Origin: Geotrypetes seraphini
Taxonomy: Eukaryota; Chordata; Amphibia; Gymnophiona; Dermophiidae
Length of the DNA stretch: 64,000 nucleotides
Direction of reading: 5' to 3'
Assembly: GCF_902459505.1 (NCBI RefSeq)
Contig: NC_047095.1
Coordinates: 114,515,380-114,579,379 of the forward strand
Below are positions 18,776-29,996 of this stretch, piece by piece. A program made the translations under genes and the position numbers. The first letter of the stretch is position 1. Every line of letters starts with the position of its first letter. The notes under the pieces were generated by a model. It did not search any database. It worked only from the letters and a program-made list of their open reading frames with translations, and had not been told where the DNA came from.

Positions 18776-20751
18776 GTGGGGCCTGCTGCCACCATCGAGG
18801 CCTCGGCCTTCGATTTGGCAGAAGCCGTTTTTACGTTCATGCCCCCCCAACCCGGGTTTAAGAAGTGCCAGCGGTGCGCGAGGCCCATTTCTCTCACCGA
18901 CCCGCACAACTGGTGCTTACAGTGCCTGGGTCCTGACCATTGGGCGTCCACCTGCACCCGCTGTGCCACTCTAAAAAAGAGAACCTTAAAAAACCGACAG
19001 ATCCAGCAGCGGTTATTGTTTGGTACCGATATGTCGGATTCGGCGGCACCGGCCCCGACGCAGTCGGCACCTACCTCGTCGACACCGCGCCGGCGTCGCA
19101 TCCTCCAGGTAAGCCGGCTAAGAAGCCTTCCCCGCTGGAGCGTCCTCCGGTCTCAGTAGCAGCGAGCCCAGTCCTGCCGACCTCGAGGCGCCCGCGGAAG
19201 CGCTCCGCACCGATTGAGGTCAGCCCCTCGACTTCGGGTTCCTCTTCGGAGTGTAGAGCGGCACCGAAGGTACCGCAGAAGAAAAAAGCGGTGCCGGTGC
19301 CTTCGCTGGACAAGCGAATTGCCACCGTCCTGCAGGTGCAGCTCAAGGAGCAATTACAGCAGCTCCTTCCTGCTCTTTTGAAACCGAGCCTTTCAGTCCC
19401 GGTCCGGTCTGAGCCACCAGTACCGGCAGTGGAGCAACCTCTTTTATCTGCATCCACTCTGTCGGTACCGGTACATTCGGCTTCGTCGGTATCCATGCCG
19501 TTCTTAGCGCCGGAACCGAGGTCCTTACACCAGGCTGTACAAACTACGGCACCGGCACAACCCATAACATCTCCCGGTACCGTTTCCCAGAGGTCGGGTA
19601 AGTCGACACACAAAACTCGACACCTGGAACTCTCCACACCGGAGTCCCGAGACCCCAGCTTTCAAGTAAGGGATCCTGATCTGTGGGGTGACTCCGAAGA
19701 GCCTCTTCTCTCTGAGGGGGAGTGTTCATCGGTGGACGAGGATCCTTCTGTTTTAGATCCGTCCTCTAAGCCTGATGCAACCTCTTTCACCTCTTTTCTC
19801 AAAGAGATGTGTGACTCTCTCTCTATTCCCTTGGAGGCTGAATCCAAAAAATCTAAGGCGTTTCTCAATGCACTGGATTTTGAACAGCCTCCAAGGGAAT
19901 TTCTAAAATTGCCTCTCCATGATATATTAAGAGAGACTTTTTACAAAAATCTGGAGACGCCTTTGACCATCCCATGAGCCCCTCGCAAACTGTACTCCTT
20001 GTATAAGGTCATACCCATTCCGGGCTTTGACAAACCACAACTCCCTCATGAGTCTCTCTTGGTGGAATCCACTTTAAAGAAATCCACGGGAGCTAGTGTG
20101 TACGCCTCGGTCCCTCCTGGCAGAGAAGGTAAGGCCATGGATAAGTTTGGGAAGAGGTTGTATCAGAATGCGATGCTAGCTAATAGATCAGGGAATTATG
20201 CTTTCCATTTTTCATTCCATCTTAAGCATCTCATTCAGAATTTGTCAACTTTTGAAAAGTACCTCCCTGACCGCAAAAGATCTGCCTTTCGCCAAACTTC
20301 TTCATCACTCTTACAACTTCGTTAGTTCATGGTCAGGTCGATCTATAACACCTTTGAGCTGACCTCTCGAGCCACGGCTATGTCGGTGGCCATGCGTCGA
20401 CTGGCATGGCTCAGAGTTTCAGAACTTGACGTCAATCATCAAGATCGACTGGCTAATGCACCTTGCCTGGGTGATGAGCTGTTTGGAGAATCCATGGACT
20501 CCACTACCCAAAAACTCTCAGCTCATGAGACTAGGTGGGATACTCTACTCAAAACAAAAAAGAAGACCCCACCTACCAGGCCTTTTCGGCAGCAATCGTC
20601 CTACCAACGCCGATTTGTGGCTCGTCCTTTGCCACCGGCCCCTCAACAGCCCCGGCGTCAGCGGCAACAACAGAGGCAAAACCCTAGACCAGCACAACAG
20701 CAACAACAGGTGAAGCCTCCTCCTCCACAAAAGTCCTCACAACCCTTTTGA
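18776..20751 (+). pseudogene. DIRS gag-like region (fossil)
   Basis: Near its start is a Cys/His-rich segment: KKCQRCARPISLTDPHNWC then LQCLGPDHWASTCTRC. The pattern C-x2-C-x7-DPH-x2-C-x2-CLG-x2-H-x4-C-x2-C recurs in the two other DIRS gag regions here. A Ser/Pro-rich middle follows, and a Gln/Pro-rich end. Not in a single frame. Confidence 0.7.
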
Positions 20752-20752
20752 C

Positions 20753-22171
20753 TTGGTTCTCCTGGACATAGCCAGTATTCTACCATCTGCCCATCTTCCG
20801 CAGCCCATAGGAGGACGCCTTACTCTTTACATAAGCCGTTGGGAAAATATCACCTCGGATCAGTGGGTCCTCAACATCATCCGCCACGGCTACTCTCTCA
20901 ACTTTCAGACTCTGCCTACCCAAAGTCTGCCAAAAGAGTCTGCTTTGAACACTCCTCAGTCTTCCCTCCTTCTTCAAGAGGTTCAATCCCTCTTCCTTCT
21001 GAACGCCATAGAGGAGGTTCCTCTAGATCAGCAGGGACAGGGATTCTACTCTCGTTATTTTCTAGTCCCCAAAAAAACAGGAGATCTCAGACCCATCCTA
21101 GATCTTCGCGATCTCAACAAATGCTTGGTCAAGGAGAAATTCAGAATGCTTTCTCTGGCCACTCTTTACCCTCTTCTCAATCAGGGCGACTGGCTATGCT
21201 CCCTCGATCTCAAAGAGGCATATACTCACATACCGGTCAATCTGGCCTCCAGACAGTACCTCCGTTTCATGATCCATCATTGTCATTACCAATACAAGGT
21301 GCTGCCCTTCGGTCTTGCCTCTTCTCCAAGAGTATTCACCAAATGTCTGATTGTGGTGGCTGCCTCTCACCACCTTCAAGTCTTTCCTTACCTGGACGAT
21401 TGGTTAATCAAGGCCAATTCATCTCAGACAGTACTTCTGGCCACCAACCAAACCATTCTGTTTCTACAACTTCTGGGGTTCGAGATCAATCTACCCAAAT
21501 CTCATCTCATCCCCACTCAGAGACTTCAATTCATTGGAGCGGTGCTGGACCCAGTCCTCATGAGAGCGTTCCTGCCGTCCATCCGTCTTCAAACTCTTCA
21601 GTCTCTATGTCAGCAGGTGCTTCCACAACGTTCCATCTCTGCCAAGCAAATGATGATACTCTTGGGTCACATGGCCTCCACAATTCATGTCACACCCTTC
21701 GCACGTCTTCACCTGCGCACTCCTCAATGGATCCTAGCTACCCAGTGGTCCCAAGCGACAGATCCCTGCTCACGACACATATCTGTGACATCGTCTCTTC
21801 GTCAGTCTCTACAATGGTGGTTGATATCCTCAAATCTCTCCAGAGGTCTTCTGTTCCATCTACCTCCTCATCACCTTATCATCACCACCGACGCCTCCCC
21901 TTACGCCTGGGGAGCTCATTTGAACGAATTCCAAACTCAAGGTCTTTGGACAGCCCAGGAAATGAAACATCACATCAATTTCCTGGAACTCAGAGCGATG
22001 TTTTATGCCCTCAAGGCCTTCCAACATCTTCTCTTTCCTCAAGTCCTACTGCTGTGCACAATCAAGTTGCAATGTACTACATCAACAAGCAGGGTGGGAC
22101 AGGCTCTCGCCTCTTGTGCCAGGAAGCCCAGAAGATTTGGGCTTGGGTCACAGATCACCATCTATTCCTAA
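20753..22171 (+). CDS. DIRS reverse transcriptase and RNase H region
   Basis: An open frame of 472 codons. RT motifs are visible in order: FLVPKKTGDLRPILDLRDLN, LDLKEAYTHIPV (first Asp), KVLPFGLASSP and FPYLDDWLI with the catalytic YxDD box. RNase H follows with LIITTDASPYAWGAHL and the NFLELRA motif. Its end overlaps the start of the recombinase frame, as usual in DIRS. It belongs to an old mobile element, not to the host. Confidence 0.85.
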   Translation: MVLLDIASILPSAHLPQPIGGRLTLYISRWENITSDQWVLNIIRHGYSLNFQTLPTQSLPKESALNTPQSSLLLQEVQSLFLLNAIEEVPLDQQGQGFYSRYFLVPKKTGDLRPILDLRDLNKCLVKEKFRMLSLATLYPLLNQGDWLCSLDLKEAYTHIPVNLASRQYLRFMIHHCHYQYKVLPFGLASSPRVFTKCLIVVAASHHLQVFPYLDDWLIKANSSQTVLLATNQTILFLQLLGFEINLPKSHLIPTQRLQFIGAVLDPVLMRAFLPSIRLQTLQSLCQQVLPQRSISAKQMMILLGHMASTIHVTPFARLHLRTPQWILATQWSQATDPCSRHISVTSSLRQSLQWWLISSNLSRGLLFHLPPHHLIITTDASPYAWGAHLNEFQTQGLWTAQEMKHHINFLELRAMFYALKAFQHLLFPQVLLLCTIKLQCTTSTSRVGQALASCARKPRRFGLGSQITIYS

Positions 22172-23696
22172 AGGCGATCTACATTCAGGGAGAACAGAAT
22201 TCCTTGGCGGACCAACTCAGCAGAATTCTCCAGCCTCACGAGTGGACTCTCGATCCTTTAACTCTACAGTCCATCTTCGCTCAGTGGGGCACTCCTCAGA
22301 TAGACCTCTTTGCAGCTCCTCACAATCACCAGCTGCCCCTCTTCTGCTCCAGACTCTACTCTCCTCACCGTCTGGCAGCGGATGCATTTCTCCTGGATTG
22401 GTCCAATCTGTTCCTGTATGCTTTCCCTCCGCTGCCTCTCATGTTACGAACCTTGTTCAAGCTCAAGAGGGAACAGGCCACCATGATTCTCATCGCTCCA
22501 CGATGGCCCAGGCAACATTGGTTCTCCCTTCTACTTCAACTCAGTTCCAGGGAACCTATTCTTCTTCCATTGTTTCCTTCTCTGCTTACACAGCATCAGG
22601 AGACCCTTCTGCATCCCAACCTCCAGTCTCTGCACCTGACAGCTTGGTATCTCTCGGGCTGACTTCGAATGATACTCTTTTGTCTCAGCCCATTCGTTCT
22701 ATTCTGGATGCCTCCAGGAAACCTGCAACTCTGCAATGTTACCATCAGAAGTGGACAAGATTTTCTTCCTGGTGTCTTCTTCATCATCATAATCCTACGT
22801 CCCTTGCAGTGGAGACTTTGTTGGATTACCTTCTTTCTTTGTCTGACTCTGGTCTCAAGTCTACTTCCATTAGAGTCCACCTCAGTGCTATTGCTGCTTT
22901 TCATGATCCAGTTCATGGGAAACTCCTTTCAGCTCATCCCTTGGTTTCCAGATTCATGCGGGGTCTTTTCAATGTGAAACCACCTCTTAAAGCGCCCCCT
23001 GTAGTCTGGGATCTCAATGTGGTTCTCTCCGCCTTAATGAAGCCTCCGTTTGAACCTTTGGCTACGACTCCTTTCAAGTTTCTCACTTGGAAAGTGGTCT
23101 TCCTTATTGCTCTAACCTCTGCCAGGAGGGTCAGTGAGCTACATGCACTAGTTGCGGATCCACCTTTTACAGTCTTTCATCATGACAAGGTGGTTCTGCG
23201 TACACATCCAAAGTTTCTTCCTAAGATTGTCTCGGAATTCCATCTCAACCAATCCATTGTTCTGCCTGTCTTCTTTCCGAAACCTCACTCTCATTCTGGA
23301 GAACAGGCTCTGCATACTTTGGACTGTAAGCGGGCTCTAGCTTACTATTTAGAGTGTACTAAGCCCCACAGATCATCTCCCCAACTCTTTCTGTCCTTTG
23401 ATCCGAATAAATTGGGACGTCCTGTTTCTAAACGTACGTTGTCCAATTGGCTTGCAGCGTGCATTTCATTCTGTTATGCTCAGACCGGACTGACACTGGA
23501 AGGTTCTGTCACGGCCCATAGAGTTCGAGCTATGGCAGCATCTGTGGCTTTCCTCCGTTCCACTCCTATTGAGGAAATCTGCAAGGCTGCTACTTGGTCC
23601 TCAGTTCATACTTTTACATCTCATTATTGTCTGGATGCATTCTCCAGACGGGATGGACACTTTGGCCAATCTGTTTTGCAAAATTTGTTTTCCTAA
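22005..23696 (+). CDS. DIRS tyrosine recombinase region
   Basis: An open frame of 563 codons; the recombinase occupies the C-terminal half. It shows an N-terminal core-binding region (LLDYLLSLSDSGLKSTSIRV), the first catalytic arginine in LTSARRVSELHAL, the HxxR box in TAHRVRAMAAS and a late tyrosine region SHYCLDAFSRRDG. DIRS elements use this enzyme in place of an integrase, which fits the missing target duplication. Confidence 0.85.
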   Translation: MPSRPSNIFSFLKSYCCAQSSCNVLHQQAGWDRLSPLVPGSPEDLGLGHRSPSIPKGDLHSGRTEFLGGPTQQNSPASRVDSRSFNSTVHLRSVGHSSDRPLCSSSQSPAAPLLLQTLLSSPSGSGCISPGLVQSVPVCFPSAASHVTNLVQAQEGTGHHDSHRSTMAQATLVLPSTSTQFQGTYSSSIVSFSAYTASGDPSASQPPVSAPDSLVSLGLTSNDTLLSQPIRSILDASRKPATLQCYHQKWTRFSSWCLLHHHNPTSLAVETLLDYLLSLSDSGLKSTSIRVHLSAIAAFHDPVHGKLLSAHPLVSRFMRGLFNVKPPLKAPPVVWDLNVVLSALMKPPFEPLATTPFKFLTWKVVFLIALTSARRVSELHALVADPPFTVFHHDKVVLRTHPKFLPKIVSEFHLNQSIVLPVFFPKPHSHSGEQALHTLDCKRALAYYLECTKPHRSSPQLFLSFDPNKLGRPVSKRTLSNWLAACISFCYAQTGLTLEGSVTAHRVRAMAASVAFLRSTPIEEICKAATWSSVHTFTSHYCLDAFSRRDGHFGQSVLQNLFS

Positions 23697-24379
23697 TGGC
23701 CAACCTTCCCTCCATCCCTCTTTTTGTTAGCTTGGAGGTCACCCATCAGTCAAGAATATGCTGCCTGCTTGTCCTGGGATAAAGCACAGTTACTTACCAT
23801 AACAGGTGTTATCCAGGGACAGCAGGCAGATATTCTTGCGTCCCACCCACCTCCCCTGGTTGGCTTCTTAGCTGGCTTATCCTAACTGGGGACCGCGCGC
23901 CTCTGTCGGGCGGGAAGGCACTTGCGTGTGCGCGGTGCAGCCTACTAGAACTTTCCAAGTTCTTAGAGTGCAATCACTCTAAAATTGTCCGTACCGGGGC
24001 TCCGTCGGTGCCGTCACCCATCAGTCAAGAATATCTGCCTGCTGTCCCTGGATAACACCTGTTACGGTAAGTAACTGTGCTTTTTGTGGACCAGCAAACT
24101 ACTAGGATTAAAATTAAAAACCCCGTTTCCGTAAACTCGGTCACCTCAGTAACTATAGAAAAATAGACAAATATAGTGCAAAATATAAACAGCAGATATA
24201 AATTCTCAAAACTGACACGTTTTGATCACTAAATTGAAAATAAAATCATTTTTCCTACCTTTGCTGTCTGGTGATTTCATGAGTCTCTTGTTGCGTTTCC
24301 TTCTGTCTGTGTATCCTTTCTTTCATTTCTTTCTTTCTGCACTCAGGCCCAAGAATTGTCCCTTTCTTTTCCCTCCCTG

Positions 24380-24745
24380 TTTCTCTTCTATGTCCTTAGT
24401 GCCCCCGGTGCCTCCTTCCCATGTCCTTAGTGACCCTTCCTGTCTTTAGTGCCCCCAGTGCCTCCTTCCCATGTCTTTAGTGCCCCTTCCTGTCAGTGCC
24501 CACAGTGCCTCCTTCCCATGTCTTTAGTGCCCCCAGTGCCTCCTTCCCATGTCTTTAGTGCCTCCTTCCCATGTCTTTAGTGGCCCCAGTGCCACCTTCC
24601 TATGTCCTTAGTGACCCCAGTGCCTCCTTCTCATGTCTTTAGTGCCCACAGTGCCTCCTTCCCATGTCCTTAGTGCCCCTTCCTGTCTTTAGTGCCCCCA
24701 GTGCATCCTTCCCATGTCATTAGTGCCTCCTTCCCATGTCCCTCT
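24380..24745 (+). repeat. Degenerate minisatellite
   Basis: Irregular tandem copies of a unit built from CCTCCTTCCCATGTCTTTAG and TGCCCCCAGTG, about 30-35 bp with shortened variants, inside the hAT element. Confidence 0.75.
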
Positions 24746-24924
24746 TGCTGCCTTCCACACTTTGTCCCACCCCCACCCCCGAAACCAGCCTGCCTGCCTG
24801 TCTACCTCTCTCCCTCCCTCCCTGGCCAAAGCCAGCCTGCTTGCTTGCCTACCACCTTCCCTCCCAGCCCCGCAAAAAAAAATAAAAGCCTCCCTCCTTC
24901 ATTTCCCCTGCTCTTACCGCCCTG

Positions 24925-25086
24925 CCGCTGCTGCTAAAGCTGACAGGAAGTCTTCTTTCCGAAGTCAATTCTGACGTCAGAGAGGACGTTCTGGGCCAGC
25001 CAGGCAGCGATTGGCTGTCCCAGAACGTCCTCTCTGACGTCAGAATTGACGTCGGAAAGAAGACTTCCTGTCAGCTTTAGCAGTAG
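24925..25086. repeat. Palindrome with paired TGACGTCA sites
   Basis: Arms 24925-24990 and 25022-25086 are near-perfect inverted copies (GCTAAAGCTGACAGGAAGTC and its complement). Each has TCTGACGTCAGA and an ACGTTCTGGG block. The same module occurs in worn form at 16490-16510 and 54855-54975. Confidence 0.75.
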
Positions 25087-25312
25087 CGGCAGGGCGGTAA
25101 GAGAAGGGGACCCGGGGAAAGGAAGGAGGGAGGGACAGAAAATGATCGCCTGTCCCGTTGTCCCCGAAGCTGTGTGTGGGGACAACGGGACAGGAGGTCT
25201 GAAAACGGACCTATGGTCATTTTAATTTTGTCGGCCCTGCGCGGACCGGCAGAAATTTCCTGTGGACCGGCACCAGTCTGCGGACCGGTGGTTGAAGAAC
25301 AGTGCTTTAATG

Positions 25313-26180
25313 CATATTTTCCCAAGCCTAAAAACAGCCTTCCTTTACAAGCTAACCAGATAGAACGACCTGTACCTTGCTATCTGTGAACATATGCATC
25401 CTTTGAAATGCTAACCCTGCTGGCCTTTGCTACAAAGTCCTTGTCTCCATTCCCTACTTCTCCAAGGTTCTATGGCCATTGTTCATTTGTGCTGAGCCAT
25501 TATCTGTGCTATATGACATATGCAAGAGTACTTAACATATGCAAGGCACCCTGAAAAGCCATAAAACACCTATAACAAGCAACAACCCCTGAAGGACGAC
25601 GGGGGAGTAGAGACGTGGGGACCTGGTACCAAGACAGAACTTTTAAACCACAGGCTATGGACATTTGCTGCCTGTCTCTGAAGCAAGCCATGGGAACCAG
25701 GCACAGCTGGGGTGCTGGAATGTCACCCTTGCAACTTTGTTTCAACTTTCTGCATAAGACTGTCTACTAGGAGGCCATCCTGAAGATGTACAATGTTGTA
25801 AAACCACAAATCAGCATCTGCAAGGTGATAAGGAAGAAGTGCCCTCTGTTCCTGCTCGACCCCCTTCTGGGGGGAGGGGAAGTGAGAGAGACGTGGACTG
25901 GGGGAGGGAAATAGTTAGGTATACATTTTTTGTACCAATAGGGACTTACATGACCAGAGTTCGGGGATGTGCTTTTTTGGAACAACGAAACAATTTCTCT
26001 ATATAAAAATCCATGCATCACAGATAAAACCAGAGAGATTCACTTGCGTATACCAGCGGGGATGTGCTAGCCCCCTATTTGGCATATCGGTGTAAGTTCT
26101 ACTCTCCATTGCATATTCTGAACTGAAAATATAATATTTCTTCTGCTATGTCTTTGCTGCAGTAATTTTGTAAGTCTTTA
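25313..26180 (+). other. Unassigned region, possible old LTR
   Basis: No gene found. The sequence has promoter-like spacing: CCAATAGGGACTTACATGAC near 25937 and TCTATATAAAAATCC near 25998. A long-terminal-repeat fossil is possible, but no matching second copy or clear TG/CA boundaries were seen. It continues repeat X after the hAT and is cut by the Helitron at 26181. Confidence 0.25.
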
Positions 26181-27174
26181 TCCTATATAATAAAAGACTT
26201 AAGCGCACATGCGCACTTAGGATTTCGTGTTCCCTGCCGCTGTGGTGTGTGATCCGTGGCAGCCAACCCAGCGGCAGGGAACATTCTGGCCACTCCCCTC
26301 CTCCTGCCCTCACTCACCCTGGAAGCCAGGCAAGCTCTCTCCCTGCCCGCGTCCTCGGCAGGGAACACACCTCGGCCCTCACTCGCCGCCGCCGCTGCTG
26401 CTGCTGATCCTCCTGTAAAGAGCAGCCTGTGATGGTGGCCGGCTTTAGCGAACCTCGCAGGCTGTTCTCCAACCTCTGTAGCACGTTCCCTCTGACGCAT
26501 GGGATCGCGTCAGAGGGAATGTGCTACCGAGTTGGAGAACGGCCTGCGAGGTTCGCTAAAGCCGGCCACCATCGCAGGCTGCTCTTTACAGGAGGATCAG
26601 CCACCACGGGGATCGTCAGAGGAGCTGCCGGTACTTTGAAACTTTTTAAAAAAAACTTTAGCCGCAGCAGGCCAGCCTGTGGGAAGGGAAGGGGGAGGGG
26701 CCGAACGGAGCAGGACAGCTCACAGTAAGAGAAGGGAATGGGGGGTGGGGGAAAATGCTGCTACTGCTTCAGCAGGGACCTGGAGGGGAAGGGAAATATC
26801 ACTGCTGCTTCTGCAAAGGAAAGTGGGGGGGGGAGAAGGGAATGGGGGGTGGGGGAAAATGCTGCTACTACTTCACAGGGACCTGGAGGGGAAGGGAAAT
26901 ACCGCTGCTGCTTCTGCAAAGGAAAGTGGGGGGGGGGGGGGGGGAGACAGAAAGAAATACAGACAGACAAAGGAGGCCAGGGAGAGAGACAGACAGAAAT
27001 AAAGACAGACGGGACCAGAGAGTCAGACAGACAAAGGGTGCCAGGGAGAGAGAGAGAAAAATAGCAGGAGGGAGAAAGACAGAAAGAGACAGGAGCAGGG
27101 AGAGAGACATTAATAAAGAAAAACAGACAGGCATATATTCTAGCACCTGTTAATGTAACGGGCTTAAACACTAG
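26181..27174 (+). mobile_element. Helitron, non-autonomous, complete ends
   Basis: Starts TCCTATATAATAAAAGAC after an A and ends hairpin plus CTAG (27171-27174) before a T, the Helitron insertion signature between A and T. Inside are a large palindrome (26408-26603, arms of about 90 bp with GGTGGCCGGCTTTAGCGAAC), a two-copy tandem repeat of about 105 bp (26731-26935) and a GACAGA-rich tail. No Rep/helicase. Confidence 0.85.
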
Positions 27175-27214
27175 TACTAACAATAAAAATATTGTCTGTT
27201 TTGGAAAATACAAT

Positions 27215-28050
27215 GCCATCTCGTAGTCATTCCAATGAAGTAAAATAAGTGGCATTACTTCAACCTCCAGTTGGGAAAAAGGAGCTACCATGTTTCCCCG
27301 AAAATAAGACAGTGTCTTATATTCATTTGGGGCCCAAAAAAAGGCACTAAGTCTTATTTTTGGGTAGGGCTTATTTTTTTCATGTACATGATCATCTCTC
27401 CCTTCCTCTCCTTCACCCCAATTCTTCCTCTTTCCTTTCCCCCACATGTGTAACATCTTTCCTCTCCTCTCACCCATCCCCTTGTGCCTTCCCTCTGCAG
27501 CATCTTTCTATCGTTCCATCCCTCCCATCCCCCTGTGCAGCAGAACCCTTGAGCAACCGCTGCCGCCCCGCAGCCGAACCCCCGCTGATCCTCTATCCTT
27601 CCCTCCCAACCGATCCTCGCCAACTGTGACCATAAATGACTTCTGGCAGAGGAGCATCGGTCCAGCAGCACTCGCAGGCTGTTTTGCGGCCTTCTCGCTG
27701 GGACCTTCTGTGTGCTGCGTTACTGAAGATGTCATCAGTACATAGACGGCCCCAGCGAGAAGGCTTCAAAGCAGCCTGTGAGTGCTGCTGGCCCAGCGCT
27801 CCTCTGCCGGAAGGTATTTATGGTTGCGGTCGGCGAGAATCGGTTGGGAAGGAAGGCTTGGAGGGTCAGCGGGGGTTTGTCGGTTCAGCTGCCTGGTGGG
27901 TCAGGGGGAAGCGCGGCTGCCTAGGACTAGGGCTTATTTTCATGCTAGGTCTTATTTTTGGGGAAACAAGGTAGTCAAACTACTATAGAGAACTTACAGG
28001 TTTAAAGAATCCATCACATAGAAAACGTAGACCATTACGTAATAAATAAG
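27215..28050. repeat. Repeat X, copy 3 (split by a MITE)
   Basis: CCTCCAGTTGGGAAAA before the MITE and AGAGAACTTACAGGTTTAAA after it match the right part of copy 1 (1715-1800). Family unknown. Confidence 0.4.
27288..27971. mobile_element. MITE with CCATGTTTCCCCGAAAATAA ends
   Basis: Inverted ends CCATGTTTCCCCGAAAATAA and TTATTTTTGGGGAAACAAGG, flanked by TA on both sides (27286-27287, 27972-27973), as in Tc1/mariner/pogo relatives. The interior is an imperfect palindrome. No transposase. Confidence 0.75.
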
Positions 28051-28059
28051 ATACTACAT

Positions 28060-28235
28060 ATCCCTCGCTGCTCCTTGAGACCCTGGGCAAGTCACTCAAT
28101 CCTCCATTGGCCTAGGTGCGTTAAATAGATTGTGAGCCCACCAGGACAGATAGGGGAAATGCTTTGAGTACCTGATTGTAAACTGCTTAGATAACTTTGA
28201 TAGGCGGTATATAAATACCTTAAATAAATTACACC
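28060..28235 (+). repeat. SINE, head truncated
   Basis: GAGACCCTGGGCAAGTCACT, then TTGTGAGCCCACCAGGACAG and the GGCGGTATATAAATACC tail match the body of the SINE at 15655. Confidence 0.7.
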
Positions 28236-28429
28236 CACGTATACTGACAAAAAATGAAATGAAAACCCAAGAAACTGAAGAGCGCTAAAGAAAGAGAAAT
28301 ACTTGTGTATATCTTTCTGTTTTGAACAAAATACAATACAATTTTCAAAGTTGTATATCACTGGTTCAGAAACACTTGTTAAGTTTGTAATCTGTTCTTT
28401 TATCATGTATATATGTATATACTGTAAGT

Positions 28430-28530
28430 TCTACGTAACGCATTTGCCATCTGTAACCCGCCTAGAATTCCGATCTGTGAGGCTTTGGCGGGATATAAGC
28501 TCACATATAACATAACATATTTAATTTTCT
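28430..28530 (+). repeat. LINE/SINE 3' tail fragment
   Basis: TGTAACCCGCCTAGAATTCC then GGCGGGATATAAGC and ATAACATAACAT resemble an L2-type 3' tail with a short tandem end. Confidence 0.45.
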
Positions 28531-28547
28531 TTAAACAGATACTACAG

Positions 28548-29893
28548 TTTATCCCAGGACAAGCAGGCAGCATATTCTCTACATGTGTGGGTGACGTCAT
28601 CCACAGAGCCCTGTCGCAGACAGTTTTTCAAGCAACTTTGATTGAAGATCTCAAAGTTTGCTAGTGCTGCCCACGCATGCGTGCCTTCCTGCTCCACTAG
28701 AGGGCGCATCCCCTCCTCGTGGTCGTCAGTTCTTAGTTTTCTGCGAAGCCAGAAAGCCCTGTCTCTCTTCTCTGCATTCTCTAAGTGCCTTTCTAGCACT
28801 GCGGCTTCTTTGTTTTTCTCGGGAGTCGCTGTGCAGTTTGTTAATTCCTTGTGCTACTTGTTTTTCGTTTTTTGTTTTTTTCGGTTCAACGACTGGGGGC
28901 TCCCGGTTCACCGTGGCTGCTTGGCCTCGAGTGGCTGCAGCTGTTTGTACCTTATGTCCCGGCCTCTTACCGGGTTTAAGAAGTGCTCCCGGTGCGGTCG
29001 AGTTATTTCAATTACAGACCCGCACCGCTGGTGTATTTTGTGCTTGGGTGTGGATCACCCCACAGACTCCTGTCCTTGTTGTGTCACCCTCCAGACTCGG
29101 GCTCTTCGGCGACGTAGGGCCAGGATTGCGGAGCTCTTCGCCATGGAGGCTGCTCCTGCTTCAACCCCGGTCTCGGCCTCGGTCTCGACGTTGGCCTTGG
29201 AGACCTCGTCCCCGGGCAAGTCTCCCTCGACCTCGAAGACCTCGGCCCCGGGTAAGTCCCCTCTTCCTCCTTCAGGTTCAGTTCCACTACCGAAGAAGCC
29301 TTCCTCGGAGTCTCTGGCCATCCAGGCGATGAGTGTAGTCCTGCCGAAGAGACCACCCTCAAAAGCCTCCAAGTGTGCTTCCACCATACGGGAATACTCA
29401 TCCTTGAGGTCGCTCTCGGTGGAACGCACTGCTGCACCTGCCCGGCCTAATATGGTCACCAAGCCTATGTTCGAGGAGGTATTGAAGGCTATCATCTTCT
29501 CGGAGCTCTCCTCGGCGTTGGCTCAGCTTGCTCCGGCCTCGACCTCGCGCGTTGTGGACCAGCCTGAGCGTCGCGTCGAGGCTTCTCGGGGCAAGGCACG
29601 GCGATCTTGGCGTCTGTCCTCATCTGATTCCTCGCCTCTTCCATCGAGGCACGCTTCTCCCTCAAACCGGCCTCGGTCGAGGCACCGGTCAAGGTGCCTT
29701 GCGAAGCGCCCTCGGGACTCTTCCCCCCCCCCCCCCCCCGAAGCAGGATAGGTCCCCGGGTCCTTGCACTACCGGCTCCATTAAGACCTCGGACATCACC
29801 CTGTCCAACCCGATTCTGCTGAGGTCGCCGGTCTGGTTGGGTATCCCGAACTGGGAGGAGCCGACCTCGGGGGACCCTGCCTCCTTTTCCTTT
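28548..29893 (+). mobile_element. DIRS element, 5' part only
   Basis: Starts TTATCCCAGGACAAGCAGGC (left terminal repeat), then leader and a gag-like region with KKCSRCGRVISITDPHRWC and LCLGVDHPTDSCPCC near 28975-29090, followed by Ser/Pro/Arg-rich sequence. RT and recombinase are absent. A truncated fossil, related to but clearly different from the element at 18427. Confidence 0.8.
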
Positions 29894-29996
29894 TACATAG
29901 TTAACACAGCAGAAGATGTCATCCACTCTGTTGCACCTGCTGTTCCACGTAGCTTACACCCTTCTATATCTTATTTAAAGTGTGAAGATCATTTGC

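Larger units (their letters stand above)
18427..24082 (+). mobile_element. DIRS-type tyrosine-recombinase retroelement, nearly whole
   Basis: Architecture of the DIRS family: inverted terminal repeats (18427-18600 against about 23880-24082, only a few differences), an internal complementary region at about 23745-23845 that joins the complements of both ends, and no target duplication. Parts in order: gag-like region, RT plus RNase H, tyrosine recombinase overlapping the RT frame, as is normal for DIRS. The gag-like region lies in more than one frame, so about two or three breaks are likely; RT and recombinase regions are open. High repeat identity indicates a recent insertion. It sits inside a hAT element. 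Confidence 0.9.
18374..25304. mobile_element. hAT element hosting a DIRS insertion
   Basis: Ends CAGTGTTTTTCAACCTTTTT and GGTGGTTGAAGAACAGTG with GGACCGGCAG motifs next to both. Exact 8-bp target duplications CTTTAATG lie at 18366-18373 and 25305-25312. Own sequence is about 1.25 kb; the remainder is the DIRS at 18427-24082. The part at 24180-24300 matches 15320-15420 and, inverted, 55330-55400, so these hAT relatives share internal modules. Confidence 0.85.

Noticed and set aside
20839-22662. 607-codon frame overlapping the DIRS RT
   Set aside because: Ser/Gln/His-rich shadow of the RT and recombinase frames, without motifs; the RT frame has all expected boxes.
26761-27477. 238-codon minus-strand frame
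   Set aside because: Spans the GACAGA-rich Helitron tail and runs into an unrelated MITE; low-complexity Ser/Leu/Pro sequence.
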